Part shown: piece by piece, positions 27,905 to 36,637 of the stretch | Layout: each line of letters begins with the position of its first letter | Numbering within the stretch: position 1 is the first letter of the stretch | Assembly: GCF_030323265.1 (NCBI RefSeq) | Contig: NZ_CP104991.1 | Span: 620,001-684,000, forward strand | Direction of reading: 5' to 3' | DNA length: 64,000 nucleotides | DNA from: Terrirhizobium terrae | GTDB taxonomy: Bacteria; Pseudomonadota; Alphaproteobacteria; Rhizobiales; Rhizobiaceae | Notes under the pieces: generated by a model | What the model was told of the DNA's origin: nothing | What the model saw: the letters and a program-made list of their open reading frames with translations, nothing else | The model's database searches: none | Made by a program: the position numbers and the translations under genes

Positions 27905-28096
27905 ATGACAGAGCATATTAATACTCAGGACATCGACGGCAAAAGCCTCAAATCAGTAATAAGCATCCGGGATTTCTGTCTGGCCCACAGGCTGACAAGC
28001 GATGAGCAAATCCGCCTGATCCGTCTGCTCGGCACCTATGCGACAAAGCAAGAGATGTCGGTGAACGTCCAGATGAAGAGCAAAATCCGCTACTAA
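27905..28096 (+). CDS. Small hypothetical protein of rhizobial plasmids
   Basis: A 63-residue protein (DGKSLKSVISIRDFCLAHRL, TSDEQIRLIRLLGTYATKQE). GGTAAGGGAG precedes the ATG. I recall similar short proteins in other rhizobial replicons; none has a known function. Its stop overlaps the stop region of the convergent gene at 28093-28275. Confidence 0.6.
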   Translation: MTEHINTQDIDGKSLKSVISIRDFCLAHRLTSDEQIRLIRLLGTYATKQEMSVNVQMKSKIRY

Positions 28097-28275
28097 TGGG
28101 TGAAGCGAGCGAGCAGGTCTTCGTCCTCCATCTCCGTGGAAACCGCCAGGATCTCCGCCGCCAGATTGCTGCCATCGATCCCAGTAGGGTCTATGTCCCT
28201 CATTTCACATATCAGCTTGTGAACTTCGTCTAGCCGTTCAAGCTGCTCAGCAGAGTAGTGCGCTTTGCTGTTCAT
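28093..28275 (-). CDS. Small hypothetical protein
   Basis: A 60-residue acidic helical protein (AEQLERLDEVHKLICEMRDI). A perfect AAGGAGG lies five bases before the ATG at 28275, which fixes the start although the frame is open further upstream. Function unknown. Confidence 0.65.
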   Translation of the reverse strand: MNSKAHYSAEQLERLDEVHKLICEMRDIDPTGIDGSNLAAEILAVSTEMEDEDLLARFTH

Positions 28276-28702
28276 CCGGACCTCCTTCGAGACGTGATAA
28301 CAGCAAGGTAGGCGCATTGATCGAAGGAACAAATGCTTGTGGGAAGTCGGTACGTTAACGTACAAACGAAAAACGGCCCCTGCCGCATGGGCCCACGGCA
28401 GGAGCCTTTGACATCGCGCTGAACCGTGTGGAGAGACCATTCAGCAGCAATCCAACCGTCAGATATCGAAAATGTTTCCCAGTTCCATGTTTGAGGTCGA
28501 GCTGTCTGCGATTGGTCTACACTATCCTTGGAGGAGTCGTGCTGCTCACCCGCTTCGCCGCGCCGCCAGCAACCCGGCCTCTAGGTAGGCGAGAGCCGTG
28601 AGTACCAATAAGACCACCTGTGGGCGCAGCCCTGGCTCCTTGCGGATGCAACATCATAATGCTCTGCAAATACCCTCTATCCCCCTCAGAAGGAATCCCG
28701 TC
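28276..28702. other. Gap before antitoxin copy 1
   Basis: No gene supported. The right end carries the AAGGAA site of the Phd-like gene. No CCGTA repeats like those before copy 2 are present. Confidence 0.3.
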
Positions 28703-28987
28703 ATGAGCTCCACGCTTTCTTCTGCCGCGTTCTCGAAAAATCCAGGCGCCTGCTTGGATGCGGCCCTTCGCGAGCCGGTGGTCATCACGAAGCGCGGCCG
28801 GCCGCATCTGGTGCTGATCGCTTATGAGGAGTATCTGCGGCTGATCGGACGCGACCGGCGTGTCGACCTGACGGCTGCGCTCGGCGACGAGGAACTTGCC
28901 GCGATCGACGAGGCGGAAATAGACGGCACGCTCGCTCATCTCGATACCGAGCTGCTGATTGAAAAATATCCGGCCGACCAGAGTTAA
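28703..28987 (+). CDS. Phd/YefM-family antitoxin, paralogue 1 (orphan)
   Basis: A 94-residue antitoxin: TLSSAAFSKNPGACLDAALR, then EPVVITKRGRPHLVLIAYEE with YLRLIGRDRRVDL. It is clearly related to the antitoxins at 32244 and 35720. AAGGAA precedes the ATG. No toxin follows; the next gene is unrelated. It may act as a stand-alone repressor or neutralise the PemK-like toxin at 32509. Confidence 0.85.
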   Translation: MSSTLSSAAFSKNPGACLDAALREPVVITKRGRPHLVLIAYEEYLRLIGRDRRVDLTAALGDEELAAIDEAEIDGTLAHLDTELLIEKYPADQS

Positions 28988-29194
28988 GGTTCGCCGCCTC
29001 TTTTGGCCTCCATGTCGTGGCAACCGCCGGCGGCAGGACCACGTTGCGCCCTCAATCTTATTGTAAAAGGCGGGCAGGTCGTTCATCGAGACTTCGTCAG
29101 AGACGCCAACTGGGCGCAGCGTTCAAGAAGCTTTGGTTGGCCGCAAGCATTGAACGACATTCCTACAGGTACTCTTAACACCATAAGGTTCACT

Positions 29195-29509
29195 ATGACG
29201 AAACTAGCTGGCGACGCAGGCGCATATATCGAGGCCGTATTAGAGAATAGTAAAACCGGCCTCACTTTGATTTCATTTGGTGCTGGATGGTGTGAAGGGA
29301 ACGCGCGCATATTTCTGAATGACTCGGAATATGCAAATCTCGAAAAGGTTCTCTTAGCGCGGAAAGAACGAGATTTTGCCAGCGAGTTGGGCAACCTCGA
29401 AGTGAGTGTCCGAGCTGGCGGTACGGGTAAAATAAGGGTCTCCATCCATTTGATACCCCGGATGGACGAAGACGATACAATCAGGTTTTCCTTTATTGCT
29501 GTCGTCTAG
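29195..29509 (+). CDS. Hypothetical protein, possibly immunity-type
   Basis: A 104-residue soluble protein (MTKLAGDAGAYIEAVLENSK, GLTLISFGAGWCEGNARIFL). The ATG at 29195 has an AAGG site; the frame is open upstream but without one. Codon use is more AT-rich than in neighbours, suggesting transfer. No family recognised; size and position in a TA-rich region recall immunity proteins. Confidence 0.5.
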   Translation: MTKLAGDAGAYIEAVLENSKTGLTLISFGAGWCEGNARIFLNDSEYANLEKVLLARKERDFASELGNLEVSVRAGGTGKIRVSIHLIPRMDEDDTIRFSFIAVV

Positions 29510-29585
29510 GTCAAGCCAATCGGACAAAGATAGAATATCGCGCGCAGTGCCATCCGCGCCGAGGCCCCACCTGTTTCAACGAGCA

Positions 29586-29830
29586 TTAGAGAAGTCGAGC
29601 CGCCCGACCACTCCTGCGAGTGGCATCGTTGTAATAGCCCGACGCCTGCTGCACAGACCTATGCCGTGACTGTTCCATCGCCTCTGGCAGTGGAATGCCG
29701 CGATTGGCAGCCTCGGTCAGATACCCCGATCGCAACCCATGCGCCGAAAACTCCTCGGGCTCCAGCCTCGCGATCTGCAACACGAGTTGAGAAAGAGCCT
29801 CAACGACGGCCTCATTCCGCTGGTCGGGCC
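29586..29830 (-). pseudogene. Tyrosine recombinase, C-terminal fragment (copy 1)
   Basis: Only the last part remains: ARLEPEEFSAHGLRSGYLTE, PLPEAMEQSRHRSVQQASGY, YNDATRRSGRAARLL. It contains the HGLRSG, SRHRS and terminal Tyr motifs of the catalytic domain and closely matches the copies at 30775 and 33476. The 5' three quarters are missing. Confidence 0.75.
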
Positions 29831-29863
29831 GAGTTCAACTTGCTAAGCGTAAGGATGTCGAGA

Positions 29864-30403
29864 ATGGACTATTTCTATCTTCTGCCTCTACTGGCGGCCG
29901 GTGATGTTGCCATCGAGTTCAGCGCAACGCGCGGCGGCCCTTCCGAGGAAGACTATTTCGATTTCTTCTATCATAAATCTGGCGAAATTCCTGCAGATGT
30001 AACTTTGGAATTCTCCATCCGCGGTTCGGACCCGGCGGTTCTGGACACCGCCGATGTGCTGCCTTGCTCAGCCGGATTTCTCATCTCACGGCGCATGCTG
30101 GAAGCAATATCACACCTTATTTCAAGCGAGATCGAAAGTCGCGGCGCCGCAGTCAGGATCGGGCAACAGCGAAACGATCAGTTCGTCGTCTTCAGAACAC
30201 GAAAAGATCTGCCGGTACTTCAGGCCGACCCCGAGAAGTTCCAGACCTGGATCAATGCGCTTGTCCGAACTGACCTGGCCGACAGCTTCAATGTAGCGAC
30301 CGACATGGCAACGAAGGAATTCATCTTCTCTCAACGCGTCATCGATATTGCCGAGAAAACTGAGCTTGGGTGCTCATGGAAAAAAATTCGAAATGCCCGA
30401 TAG
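29864..30403 (+). CDS. Hypothetical protein, possibly DUF1629-like immunity protein
   Basis: A 179-residue soluble protein starting MDYFYLLPLLAAGDVAIEFS. ADVLPCSAGFLISRRMLEAI resembles the central motif of DUF1629-type immunity proteins, but the match is tentative. The ATG at 29864 has AAGG at a good distance; one at 29855 is possible. The left part of the open frame overlaps the recombinase fragment and is not used. Confidence 0.5.
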   Translation: MDYFYLLPLLAAGDVAIEFSATRGGPSEEDYFDFFYHKSGEIPADVTLEFSIRGSDPAVLDTADVLPCSAGFLISRRMLEAISHLISSEIESRGAAVRIGQQRNDQFVVFRTRKDLPVLQADPEKFQTWINALVRTDLADSFNVATDMATKEFIFSQRVIDIAEKTELGCSWKKIRNAR

Positions 30404-30774
30404 GCTCGGTCATGAGGGAAGCAGCCGCCATTGGATTGGGCCGTGCAGAAAACATCCTAAGGGAAGAGCAGTATTTCGCAGAAAAGTGATCTTTTTCGAT
30501 GGTTGAGAAGCGTCGCAAGGATAAGCGTTTCTAACAGTTTGACGCTGTGTGTTTCAGCGACGACATTAACATCCTAGCGGATCATTTCGCCCTCTGGATA
30601 AACTAGCGTTCGGGCTAAATTCACAGAATCTTGTGGCGCGGCGATGAGTTTTTATCGTGAAGGTAAAGTGACCTCTCGGAGCTGGCGGCTATGAGCTACG
30701 TGTTGCTCTATGAACCGACGACCGGGTACATTCCCCACCTGCACATCCTTCGATGGCCATTGGTGGCTTCGACG
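30404..30774. other. Gap without a supported gene
   Basis: A 25-codon frame at about 30411-30488 follows the previous gene but has no support. Otherwise nothing recognised. Confidence 0.3.
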
Positions 30775-31901
30775 CTATAGCAATCTCGCGGCACGGCCGC
30801 TGCGGCGTGTTGCATTATTGTGATAGCTCGACACCTGCTGCACTGATCGATGGCGCGACTGCTCCATCGCCTCGGGCAGCGGAATGCCGCGAGTGGCGGC
30901 CTCGGTCAGATACCCGGATCGCAGCCCATGCGCCGAAAATTCCTCCGGATCCAACCCGGCTAGCGCCGCCCGCTGCTTGACGATATCGTTGACCGACTTT
31001 GGATCGAGCACTCGCTTGGGCACATTGCCCCAGCGGTCAACCGTTCGAAACACGGAGCCTTTGTCGATCCGGGCGGCGTCGATCCAGGCATTAAGCGCCT
31101 CGACCGGCCGGCCGGTGAGATAGACGACCTCGTCATGATCGGCACCGGATGTTCTGGTCCGTCCGAGATGAATGGCCAACGAGGGAGGGGAAGGACCATC
31201 TTCGACGGCGATCGGCGGTTCGACGGTCAACTGCTCCCGGCGCAGTCCGGCGATCTCGCTGCGCCGGCGGCCACCCGAGGCGAATGCCACCATCAGGATC
31301 GCCCGGTCGCGATTATCGCGCAGGCTTCCGCTCGCACAGGTAGCCAGCATTTTTGCCAGGACATCGCCGGTGACCGCCTTGGCGCTCTTGCGCTTTCTCG
31401 GCCGCGGCGTAGCGCGGACAGCGAGGCGACCCGCCGACTTGAGGGCAGGGGAGGCGAAGGCAGCGGTCAGCCCGCGCCATTTCGTCAGAGTAGACCATGT
31501 GGCCAATCGCCGGCGCACCGTATCGGGTGCATGCGGCCCGACCGCTTTTAGAAACCCCTGGCTGCGGAGGTTCTGGTCGACCTCTGCCGGCATCCCATGC
31601 TACGGATCGGTTTCACGTTATGCCGGATCCACAGATGATGCGCGACGAATTTTAATAGCAGCGTCTCGGGTGCCGGCCAGGGCAGTGATTTCTTCGTAGC
31701 CGCCAACGACCAGGCCTGCAGGTAAGCAAGATCGGAGGTGAGGGCGCGAAGCGTGTTTACGCCCATGCCTTCATTGACCAGATGGCGCAGTGTTTCGACA
31801 TCCTGATCGGTCAACAGCTCCGCGAGCTCGTTACGGCGCTCCATCGGCAAGACGGCAGCGATCGTATCGAGTTCGTGGGCGCGGCGATCGACGGCATTCA
31901 T
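30775..31901 (-). pseudogene. Tyrosine recombinase (copy 2), frame break and nonsense codons
   Basis: N-terminal part: RRAHELDTIAAVLPMERRNE, LAELLTDQDVETLRHLVNEG. Catalytic part: FASGGRRRSEIAGLRREQL (Arg), EEFSAHGLRSGYLTEA (His-x-x-Arg), EQSRHRSVQQ and terminal Tyr. Aligned with copy 3, the region near 31600-31630 has a one-base loss plus TAA for AAA and TAG for GAG, so this copy is truly decayed. Its start overlaps the upstream antitoxin stop, so antitoxin and recombinase formed an operon. Confidence 0.8.
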
Positions 31902-32146
31902 TTCGGCAGTCCGTGTTCGTCGTAAAAATCGTGGTGATTGGAGCTGGCGCCGGGCGGTACGGTAGCTCGCCCTTCATCCATGAGCATTCGAAGTTCATCC
32001 GCCGGGCTCACGGTCTTCGAAATCGCGGTCAGCTCCGCGACCGGCTTTCCTGAACGGCAGATCAGCACCTCATCACCGCGGAGCGCGAGCTCGATCAATT
32101 CTTCGAACCGCGCGGCGGCTTCATCGACATCAACGAAAATACGCAT
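31898..32146 (-). CDS. Phd/RelB-type antitoxin upstream of the recombinase
   Basis: An 82-residue protein: MRIFVDVDEAAARFEELIEL, then ALRGDEVLICRSGKPVAELT. This is the Phd/YefM antitoxin pattern. Its stop overlaps the start of recombinase copy 2 (ATGA) and no toxin lies between, so the toxin was lost or never present. It is divergent from the antitoxin at 32244; they share a 97-base intergenic region. Confidence 0.75.
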   Translation of the reverse strand: MRIFVDVDEAAARFEELIELALRGDEVLICRSGKPVAELTAISKTVSPADELRMLMDEGRATVPPGASSNHHDFYDEHGLPK

Positions 32147-32205
32147 TCCCTTCCCCTAAACCACGCTGACGCATATGCCGAAAACATCGTGCCGTTGCAA
32201 AACTC

Positions 32206-32232
32206 CCGTAATTTCCGTATATTCCGTAGAAA
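32206..32232. promoter_or_regulatory. Three 9-base direct repeats before antitoxin copy 2
   Basis: CCGTA occurs at 32206, 32215 and 32224, in units CCGTAATTT, CCGTATATT and CCGTAGAAA, exactly 9 bases apart and ending at the AAGGAG site. They are probably autoregulatory binding sites of the antitoxin; only a degenerate version precedes copy 3. Confidence 0.5.
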
Positions 32233-32243
32233 GGAGTTTTGAC

Positions 32244-32522
32244 ATGACCTCCACAGTCACGGCTGCCGCCGTTTCCAAAAACTTTGGCGCCTACCAGGAT
32301 GCCGCCGTCCGCGATCCAGTGATTATTACCAAGAACGGCCGGCCGCGCACGGTGCTGATCGCCTACGAAGATTATCTGCGGCTGACAAAGCGCGACCGGC
32401 GCGTCGAGCTGACCAGCGCGCTCGGCGACGACGATCTCGCGGCGATCGAGGCTTCGAAGCTGGACGGGTCGCTCGATCATCTCAATGCCGAAATGCTGAC
32501 GGGCAAGCATGCTGCCGACTGA
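32244..32522 (+). CDS. Phd/YefM-family antitoxin, paralogue 2
   Basis: A 92-residue antitoxin: TAAAVSKNFGAYQDAAVRDP, then VIITKNGRPRTVLIAYEDYL. AAGGAG lies 7 bases before the ATG. It overlaps the toxin gene by 14 bases. It should neutralise the PemK-like toxin at 32509 and bind the direct repeats upstream. Confidence 0.9.
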   Translation: MTSTVTAAAVSKNFGAYQDAAVRDPVIITKNGRPRTVLIAYEDYLRLTKRDRRVELTSALGDDDLAAIEASKLDGSLDHLNAEMLTGKHAAD

Positions 32523-32940
32523 GCCAAAAGTTGGCTGGGTGTTTCGTTACGCGTATCTCTGGCACTGGCAGTTCGTCGAAGGACGCGAGGAGGGCGACAA
32601 GGATCGCCCGGCGCTGGTGCTGGCGATCGTCGCGCATCTCGACGACGGCACGCCGGCCGTGCGGGTCTTGCCGATCACCCATAGCCCGCCCAACAATCCG
32701 AACGAGGCGATCGAAATCCCGCCGGCGACCAAGCGCCGCCTGGGGCTCGACGATGAGCGCTCGTGGATCGTGCTGACGGAAAGCAACCGGTTTGTCTGGC
32801 CGGGCCCGGACATGCGGCCGGTCGACAGCGACAACGGCTATTTTGGGCCTTTGCCACCGGCACTGTTTGCCGAGGTCAAGCGACGGTTCGTTGAGCTGGC
32901 TAAAGCTCAGCGGCACCGGCCGACACCACGCAGCGAATGA
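32509..32940 (+). CDS. PemK/MazF-like toxin
   Basis: A 143-residue protein with PemK-like features: PKVGWVFRYAYLWHWQFVEG, EGDKDRPALVLAIVAHLDDG, VRVLPITHSPPNNPNEAIEI, PPATKRRLGLD and a C-terminal PVDSDNGYFGPLPPALF. PemK/MazF toxins are endoribonucleases. It is intact and coupled to antitoxin paralogue 2; the second copy at 35985 is broken by a nonsense codon. Confidence 0.75.
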   Translation: MLPTEPKVGWVFRYAYLWHWQFVEGREEGDKDRPALVLAIVAHLDDGTPAVRVLPITHSPPNNPNEAIEIPPATKRRLGLDDERSWIVLTESNRFVWPGPDMRPVDSDNGYFGPLPPALFAEVKRRFVELAKAQRHRPTPRSE

Positions 32941-33475
32941 TTGTTTCGGCATCATCCTTCGATCTCCGGATGGCGGCCTGAGCGGCGCCAACATCGTGCG
33001 TCGGGTCGACTCTCTATGATTTGCGGCCAAAAACAATAACTTCCGATAAGCGATACTGATCGAAATGGTGACGCGGTGCAATTGGAAGGATCGGCTGGCG
33101 CGGGATTGGTCATTGCTTCGACGCGACTCGGCAAGACCTTAAAACCCTGACAGCTGTCAGGGTTTCGTACATCCATGCCTCAGATATGGCGATTGCTTGT
33201 CCGGATTTTCAGCGCTTTAGCGTCCGAGACCTTCCAAAGCTGGGATAGCTTCCATTTTCAATCCCGCAAATGTAGCAGCAGGGGTAACGCGGGAGCTCAT
33301 CTCGACGACTGGGTATATCGTTGCGACGATCGCATTTCTCCGATCAGTTCCAGCTGCGGTGTTCTTCCGGATGCGCAAGAGTGATCATGCGCCGCTGAGA
33401 TAATCTAACTAAGGAGGCTGTGGCCATTTTGAGCGCTCCTGCGCTCGGAATTTTGAGAATCCACGCTTAAAGCAT
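32941..33475. other. Gap between the toxin gene and recombinase copy 3
   Basis: No gene supported on either strand. Short open frames here lack starts or ribosome sites. Confidence 0.35.
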
Positions 33476-34641
33476 TCAAGCGGCGCGCCCGCCCCGCCGC
33501 GTGGCATCGTTATAATAGCTCGATGCCTGCTGCACCGATCGATGCCTTGACTGCTCCATCGCCTCGGGGAGAGGGATTCCGCGATTGGCTGCCTCCGTGA
33601 GATACCCCGATCGCAATCCGTGCGCCGAAAACTCCCCGCATCCAGCCCGGCCATCGCCGCCGGTGCTTGACGATATCGTTGACCGATTTCGGATCGAGCA
33701 CCCGATTTGACACATTTCCCCAGCGATCGACCCTTCGGAACACGGAGCCTTTGTCGATCCGGGCGGCGTCGATCCAGGCATTCAACGCCTCGACAGGCCG
33801 GCCTGTGAGATAGACGACCTCGTCGTGATCGGCCCCGGATGTTTTCGTCCGACCGAGATGCCAGTGAGGGGAGAGGAGGGCCGCTCTCGACGACGATCGG
33901 CTGCTCGACGGTCAATTGCTCCCGGCGCAATCCGGCGATCTCGCTGCGCCGGCTACCACCGGAGGCGAAGGCGACCATCAGGATCGCCCGGTCGCGGATG
34001 TCCCGCAGGCTGCCGGTCGAGCACGTCGCCAGAATTTTTGCCAGCACATCGCCGGTGACCGCCTTGGCACTCTTCCTTTTACGCGGCCGCGGCGTGGCGC
34101 GCACGGCGAGGCGAATGGCCGACTTGAGGGCAGGGGAGGCGAAGGCGCCGGTTAGCCCGCGCCATTTCGCCACAGTCGACAAGGTGGCCAGCCGTCGGCG
34201 GACCGTGTCAGGCGCGTGGGTGCCTGTCACCTTCAGAAACCCCTGGCCACGGAGTTTCTGCTCGACCTCTGCCGGCATCCCATGCTCTGGATCGTTTTCA
34301 CGTTTTGCCGGATCCCACAGACGATGCGCAACAAACTTCAAAAGCAGCGCCTCGGGCGCCTGCCTGGGCAGAGATTTTTTCGTGGCCGCCAGCGACCATG
34401 CCTGCAGTTGGGCGGGATCGGAGGTGAGGGCGCAAAGTGTGCTTGCGCCCATGCCTTCGTTGACCAGATGCCTGAGGGTCTGGACGTCCTGATCAGTCAG
34501 CAGCTCGGCGAGTTCGTCGCGGCGCTCCATCGGCAGCACCGCAGCGATCGTATCGAGCTCCTGGGCGCGGGCCTCGACCCCGGTCAGCTTTTTGCCATCG
34601 TTATATTCCGTGGCGAAGTCGCTTCCGCTGTCGCGTGCCAC
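33476..34641 (-). pseudogene. Tyrosine recombinase (copy 3), frame breaks in the catalytic half
   Basis: The N-terminal and central part is open for about 260 codons (RAQELDTIAAVLPMERRDEL, LLKFVAHRLWDPAKRENDPE, FASGGSRRSEIAGLRREQL). Compared with copy 2, four bases are missing near 33865 and single bases near 33655 and 33645, after which the HGLRSG, SRHRSVQQ and terminal Tyr parts appear in other frames. The four-base loss suggests real decay. It lacks an adjacent antitoxin, unlike copy 2. Confidence 0.8.
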
Positions 34642-34787
34642 GACGATCCGTCAGATTTCAATGGCGGGCATTTTCGTAGATGGGAACGCGTCGTCCAGCG
34701 GCTTCGTGGGCTCAATTACGAGCACCGTCAACGTCACTATCTACGCAATAGCGGCCTAGGTGCGCATCAGCCGGTTTTCACCGGAAA

Positions 34788-34814
34788 CAAAAAAGGGCCT
34801 CACATGGAGGCCCT
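34788..34814 (-). terminator. Terminator of the porin gene
   Basis: Stem GAGGGCCTC region: GGGCCTC at 34795-34801 pairs with GAGGCCC at 34807-34813 over a 5-base loop. On the minus strand it is followed by six T. It lies 23 bases past the porin stop. Confidence 0.8.
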
Positions 34815-34836
34815 CTTCTAAACTTTCTCGTCGGTC

Positions 34837-35478
34837 TTAGAACTTTACCGCGATACCAGCCTTCACAACATGCTGGTCGATGTCGACGTTAATACCGTCG
34901 AAATCCTTGTCGCCGAAGTCGTTGTAGCGGTATTCGCCACGGAGGAAGACGTTGTCCGTTACAGCGTAATCTACACCCGCGCCAATGGTCCAGCCATGGA
35001 ACGTCTCATCATCATCACCGACCGGAGTGTCGAGATATGCGCGCGTTGCGGTCCAGCCCCCAGCAGCATAAACGAGCGCACGGTCAAATGCGTAGCCAAC
35101 GCGGCCACGAACCGAGCCAGCCCATTTGGTGCCAGCGTCGACGCCGGAAATGCCGAAGAGGTTATCCTCTTCGTTGAAGTTGTAGTCGACGTCGCCCTCC
35201 AGACCGACAACGAAGCCGCTACTCAGCTGCCAGTTGTAGCCGACGAAGCCACCAACGACCGCGCCGTCGAAATCTTCGTCGATGCTAACGCCACCGGCGC
35301 TGAAATCACCGTTGCCCCAACCGTAGCCGGCAGAAATACCAGCGTAAGCGCCTTCCCAAGAAAACACTTGGGTTTCCACAGCAACCGGCGCATCCGGGAT
35401 CTGGTCAACAGCGTCAGCTGCATAGGCAGCGGTGGAGGCCGCAAGTGCGAATGCGGCGATAGCAATAGTCTTGATCAT
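34837..35478 (-). CDS. Outer-membrane beta-barrel protein, Omp25/Omp31/RopB family
   Basis: An intact 213-residue protein. Signal peptide about 1-21 (MIKTIAIAAFALAASTAAYA). The barrel has alternating aromatic strands (AYAGISAGYGWGNGDFSAGG, VVGGFVGYNWQLSSGFVVGL, GSVRGRVGYAFDRALVYAAG) and ends VVKAGIAVKF with a terminal Phe, the BAM signal. The family gives major rhizobial outer-membrane proteins. It has its own terminator and sits between recombinase copy 3 and antitoxin copy 3, probably as a passenger. Confidence 0.92.
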   Translation of the reverse strand: MIKTIAIAAFALAASTAAYAADAVDQIPDAPVAVETQVFSWEGAYAGISAGYGWGNGDFSAGGVSIDEDFDGAVVGGFVGYNWQLSSGFVVGLEGDVDYNFNEEDNLFGISGVDAGTKWAGSVRGRVGYAFDRALVYAAGGWTATRAYLDTPVGDDDETFHGWTIGAGVDYAVTDNVFLRGEYRYNDFGDKDFDGINVDIDQHVVKAGIAVKF

Positions 35479-35719
35479 GTTCAGCCCTTATCCTTAAACA
35501 AGTGGACGCTATGTATGTCGAAGGTCTTGGAAAGGCTGTAGTTTTTTAGCAACTACTCAGAACGTAACGGCTTTGTCATCTACCGTACAATTCGAGTGGC
35601 AGAGCGACTTGCTACCTGCTGCGCTGACATTCTAAGTCCACCATCCTTTTTTGTTCTTAGCGATAGGGCGATCAATCACGCTACGACGTTGTGAAATTTC
35701 GCAGAAAGGTGTTCTTGAT

Positions 35720-35998
35720 ATGGCCTTCACAGTAACGGCCGCTGCAGTCTCTAAAAATTTTGGCGCTCACCAGGATGCCGCAGTCCGCGAGCCAGTGATC
35801 ATCACCAAGAGCGGTCGGCCTAGGAAAGTGCTGATCGCCTATGAGGATTATCTGCGGCTGACAAAGCGCGACCGGCGCGTCGAGCTGACGGGTGCATTCG
35901 GCGACGAGGATCTCGCTGCGATCGAAGCCTCGGACATGAATGGGTGGCTCGATCATCTCAATGCCGAACTGCTGACTGGCAAGCATGCGGCCAACTGA
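35720..35998 (+). CDS. Phd/YefM-family antitoxin, paralogue 3
   Basis: A 92-residue antitoxin almost identical in pattern to paralogue 2: TAAAVSKNFGAHQDAAVREP, VIITKSGRPRKVLIAYEDYL. AGAAAGG precedes the ATG. It is intact although its toxin partner is truncated, so it is an orphan that may still silence the toxin of paralogue 2. Confidence 0.88.
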   Translation: MAFTVTAAAVSKNFGAHQDAAVREPVIITKSGRPRKVLIAYEDYLRLTKRDRRVELTGAFGDEDLAAIEASDMNGWLDHLNAELLTGKHAAN

Positions 35999-36065
35999 CC
36001 TCAAAGCTGGATAGGTGTTTCGCTTTCCCTATCCTTGGCATTGGCAGTTCATAGAAGGCGGTGCA
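35985..36065 (+). pseudogene. PemK-like toxin remnant, nonsense and truncated
   Basis: It starts MRPTDLKAG, then TAG at 36012-36014, then VFRFPYPWHWQFIEGG, the exact counterpart of residues 1-26 of the toxin at 32509. The TAG replaces the Trp codon of the GWVFR motif. After about 36065 the sequence switches to a recombinase fragment on the other strand. Confidence 0.8.
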
Positions 36066-36221
36066 GGATACTGTCGTCTGGCCTTCTTCGACCTGATGCC
36101 GAGCGTTTCGACATCTTGGTCGGCCAACAGTTCGGCGAGTTCGTCGTGGCGCTCCAGTGGCACGACGACAGTGATCGTGCCAATCTCGTTGGAGCGGCGA
36201 TCGGTGGCGTTGCCGGCTGGT
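36066..36221 (-). pseudogene. Tyrosine recombinase, N-terminal fragment (copy 4)
   Basis: TDRRSNEIGTITVVVPLERH, then DELAELLADQDVETLG, corresponds to the first 40 residues of copies 2 and 3. It lies directly downstream of the VapBC-like pair on the same strand and is cut off at the toxin remnant. Confidence 0.65.
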
Positions 36222-36224
36222 CGC

Positions 36225-36637
36225 CTAGTCGCCAGGAGCAATTGGTCCGAGGACAGCAACATCTTCCTTGCGCGCGGCAGCGGCTAGCTCGCGATCGAGG
36301 GTGGCGAGCGGAGCGCTGCGATTGAGGGCCAGCGACAGGTACGCAGCGTCATAAGCGCTGAGTCCATGGTTGGCGCCTACCAGCATAACATAGATGTCGC
36401 CGCCGATACCCGCATCATCGAGCGGCAGTCGGCGCAGTCGCTCCATGTTGACCAGCGCGCCGCCGGCGGCAATCAGGCCGCGGCGTTCGGCCATGGCCAG
36501 GATGTTGCGATCTCGAAGAAGAACAGCGACGGGACAGGGCAGGGGGCGTCGATCGTCGCGATAACCGCCTCTGCCGCATCGGAAAACTCTTCCGGCAACA
36601 GCTAGGCGGCCGCCATCGAGGCGTCGATGACAAACAT
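36225..36637 (-). pseudogene. VapC-type PIN toxin, nonsense codon and frame break
   Basis: The start MFVIDASMAAA is followed by TAG (36602-36604), then LLPEEFSDAAEAVIATIDAP and, after a one-base slip near 36500, RNILAMAERRGLIAAGGALV, GLSAYDAAYLSLALNRSAPL and TLDRELAAAARKEDVAVLGP. The PIN acidic residues are in FVIDAS, YDAAYL and TLDREL. The TAG stands where related proteins have Trp (AAWLLPEE). The antitoxin upstream is intact, so only the toxin is lost. Confidence 0.75.
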
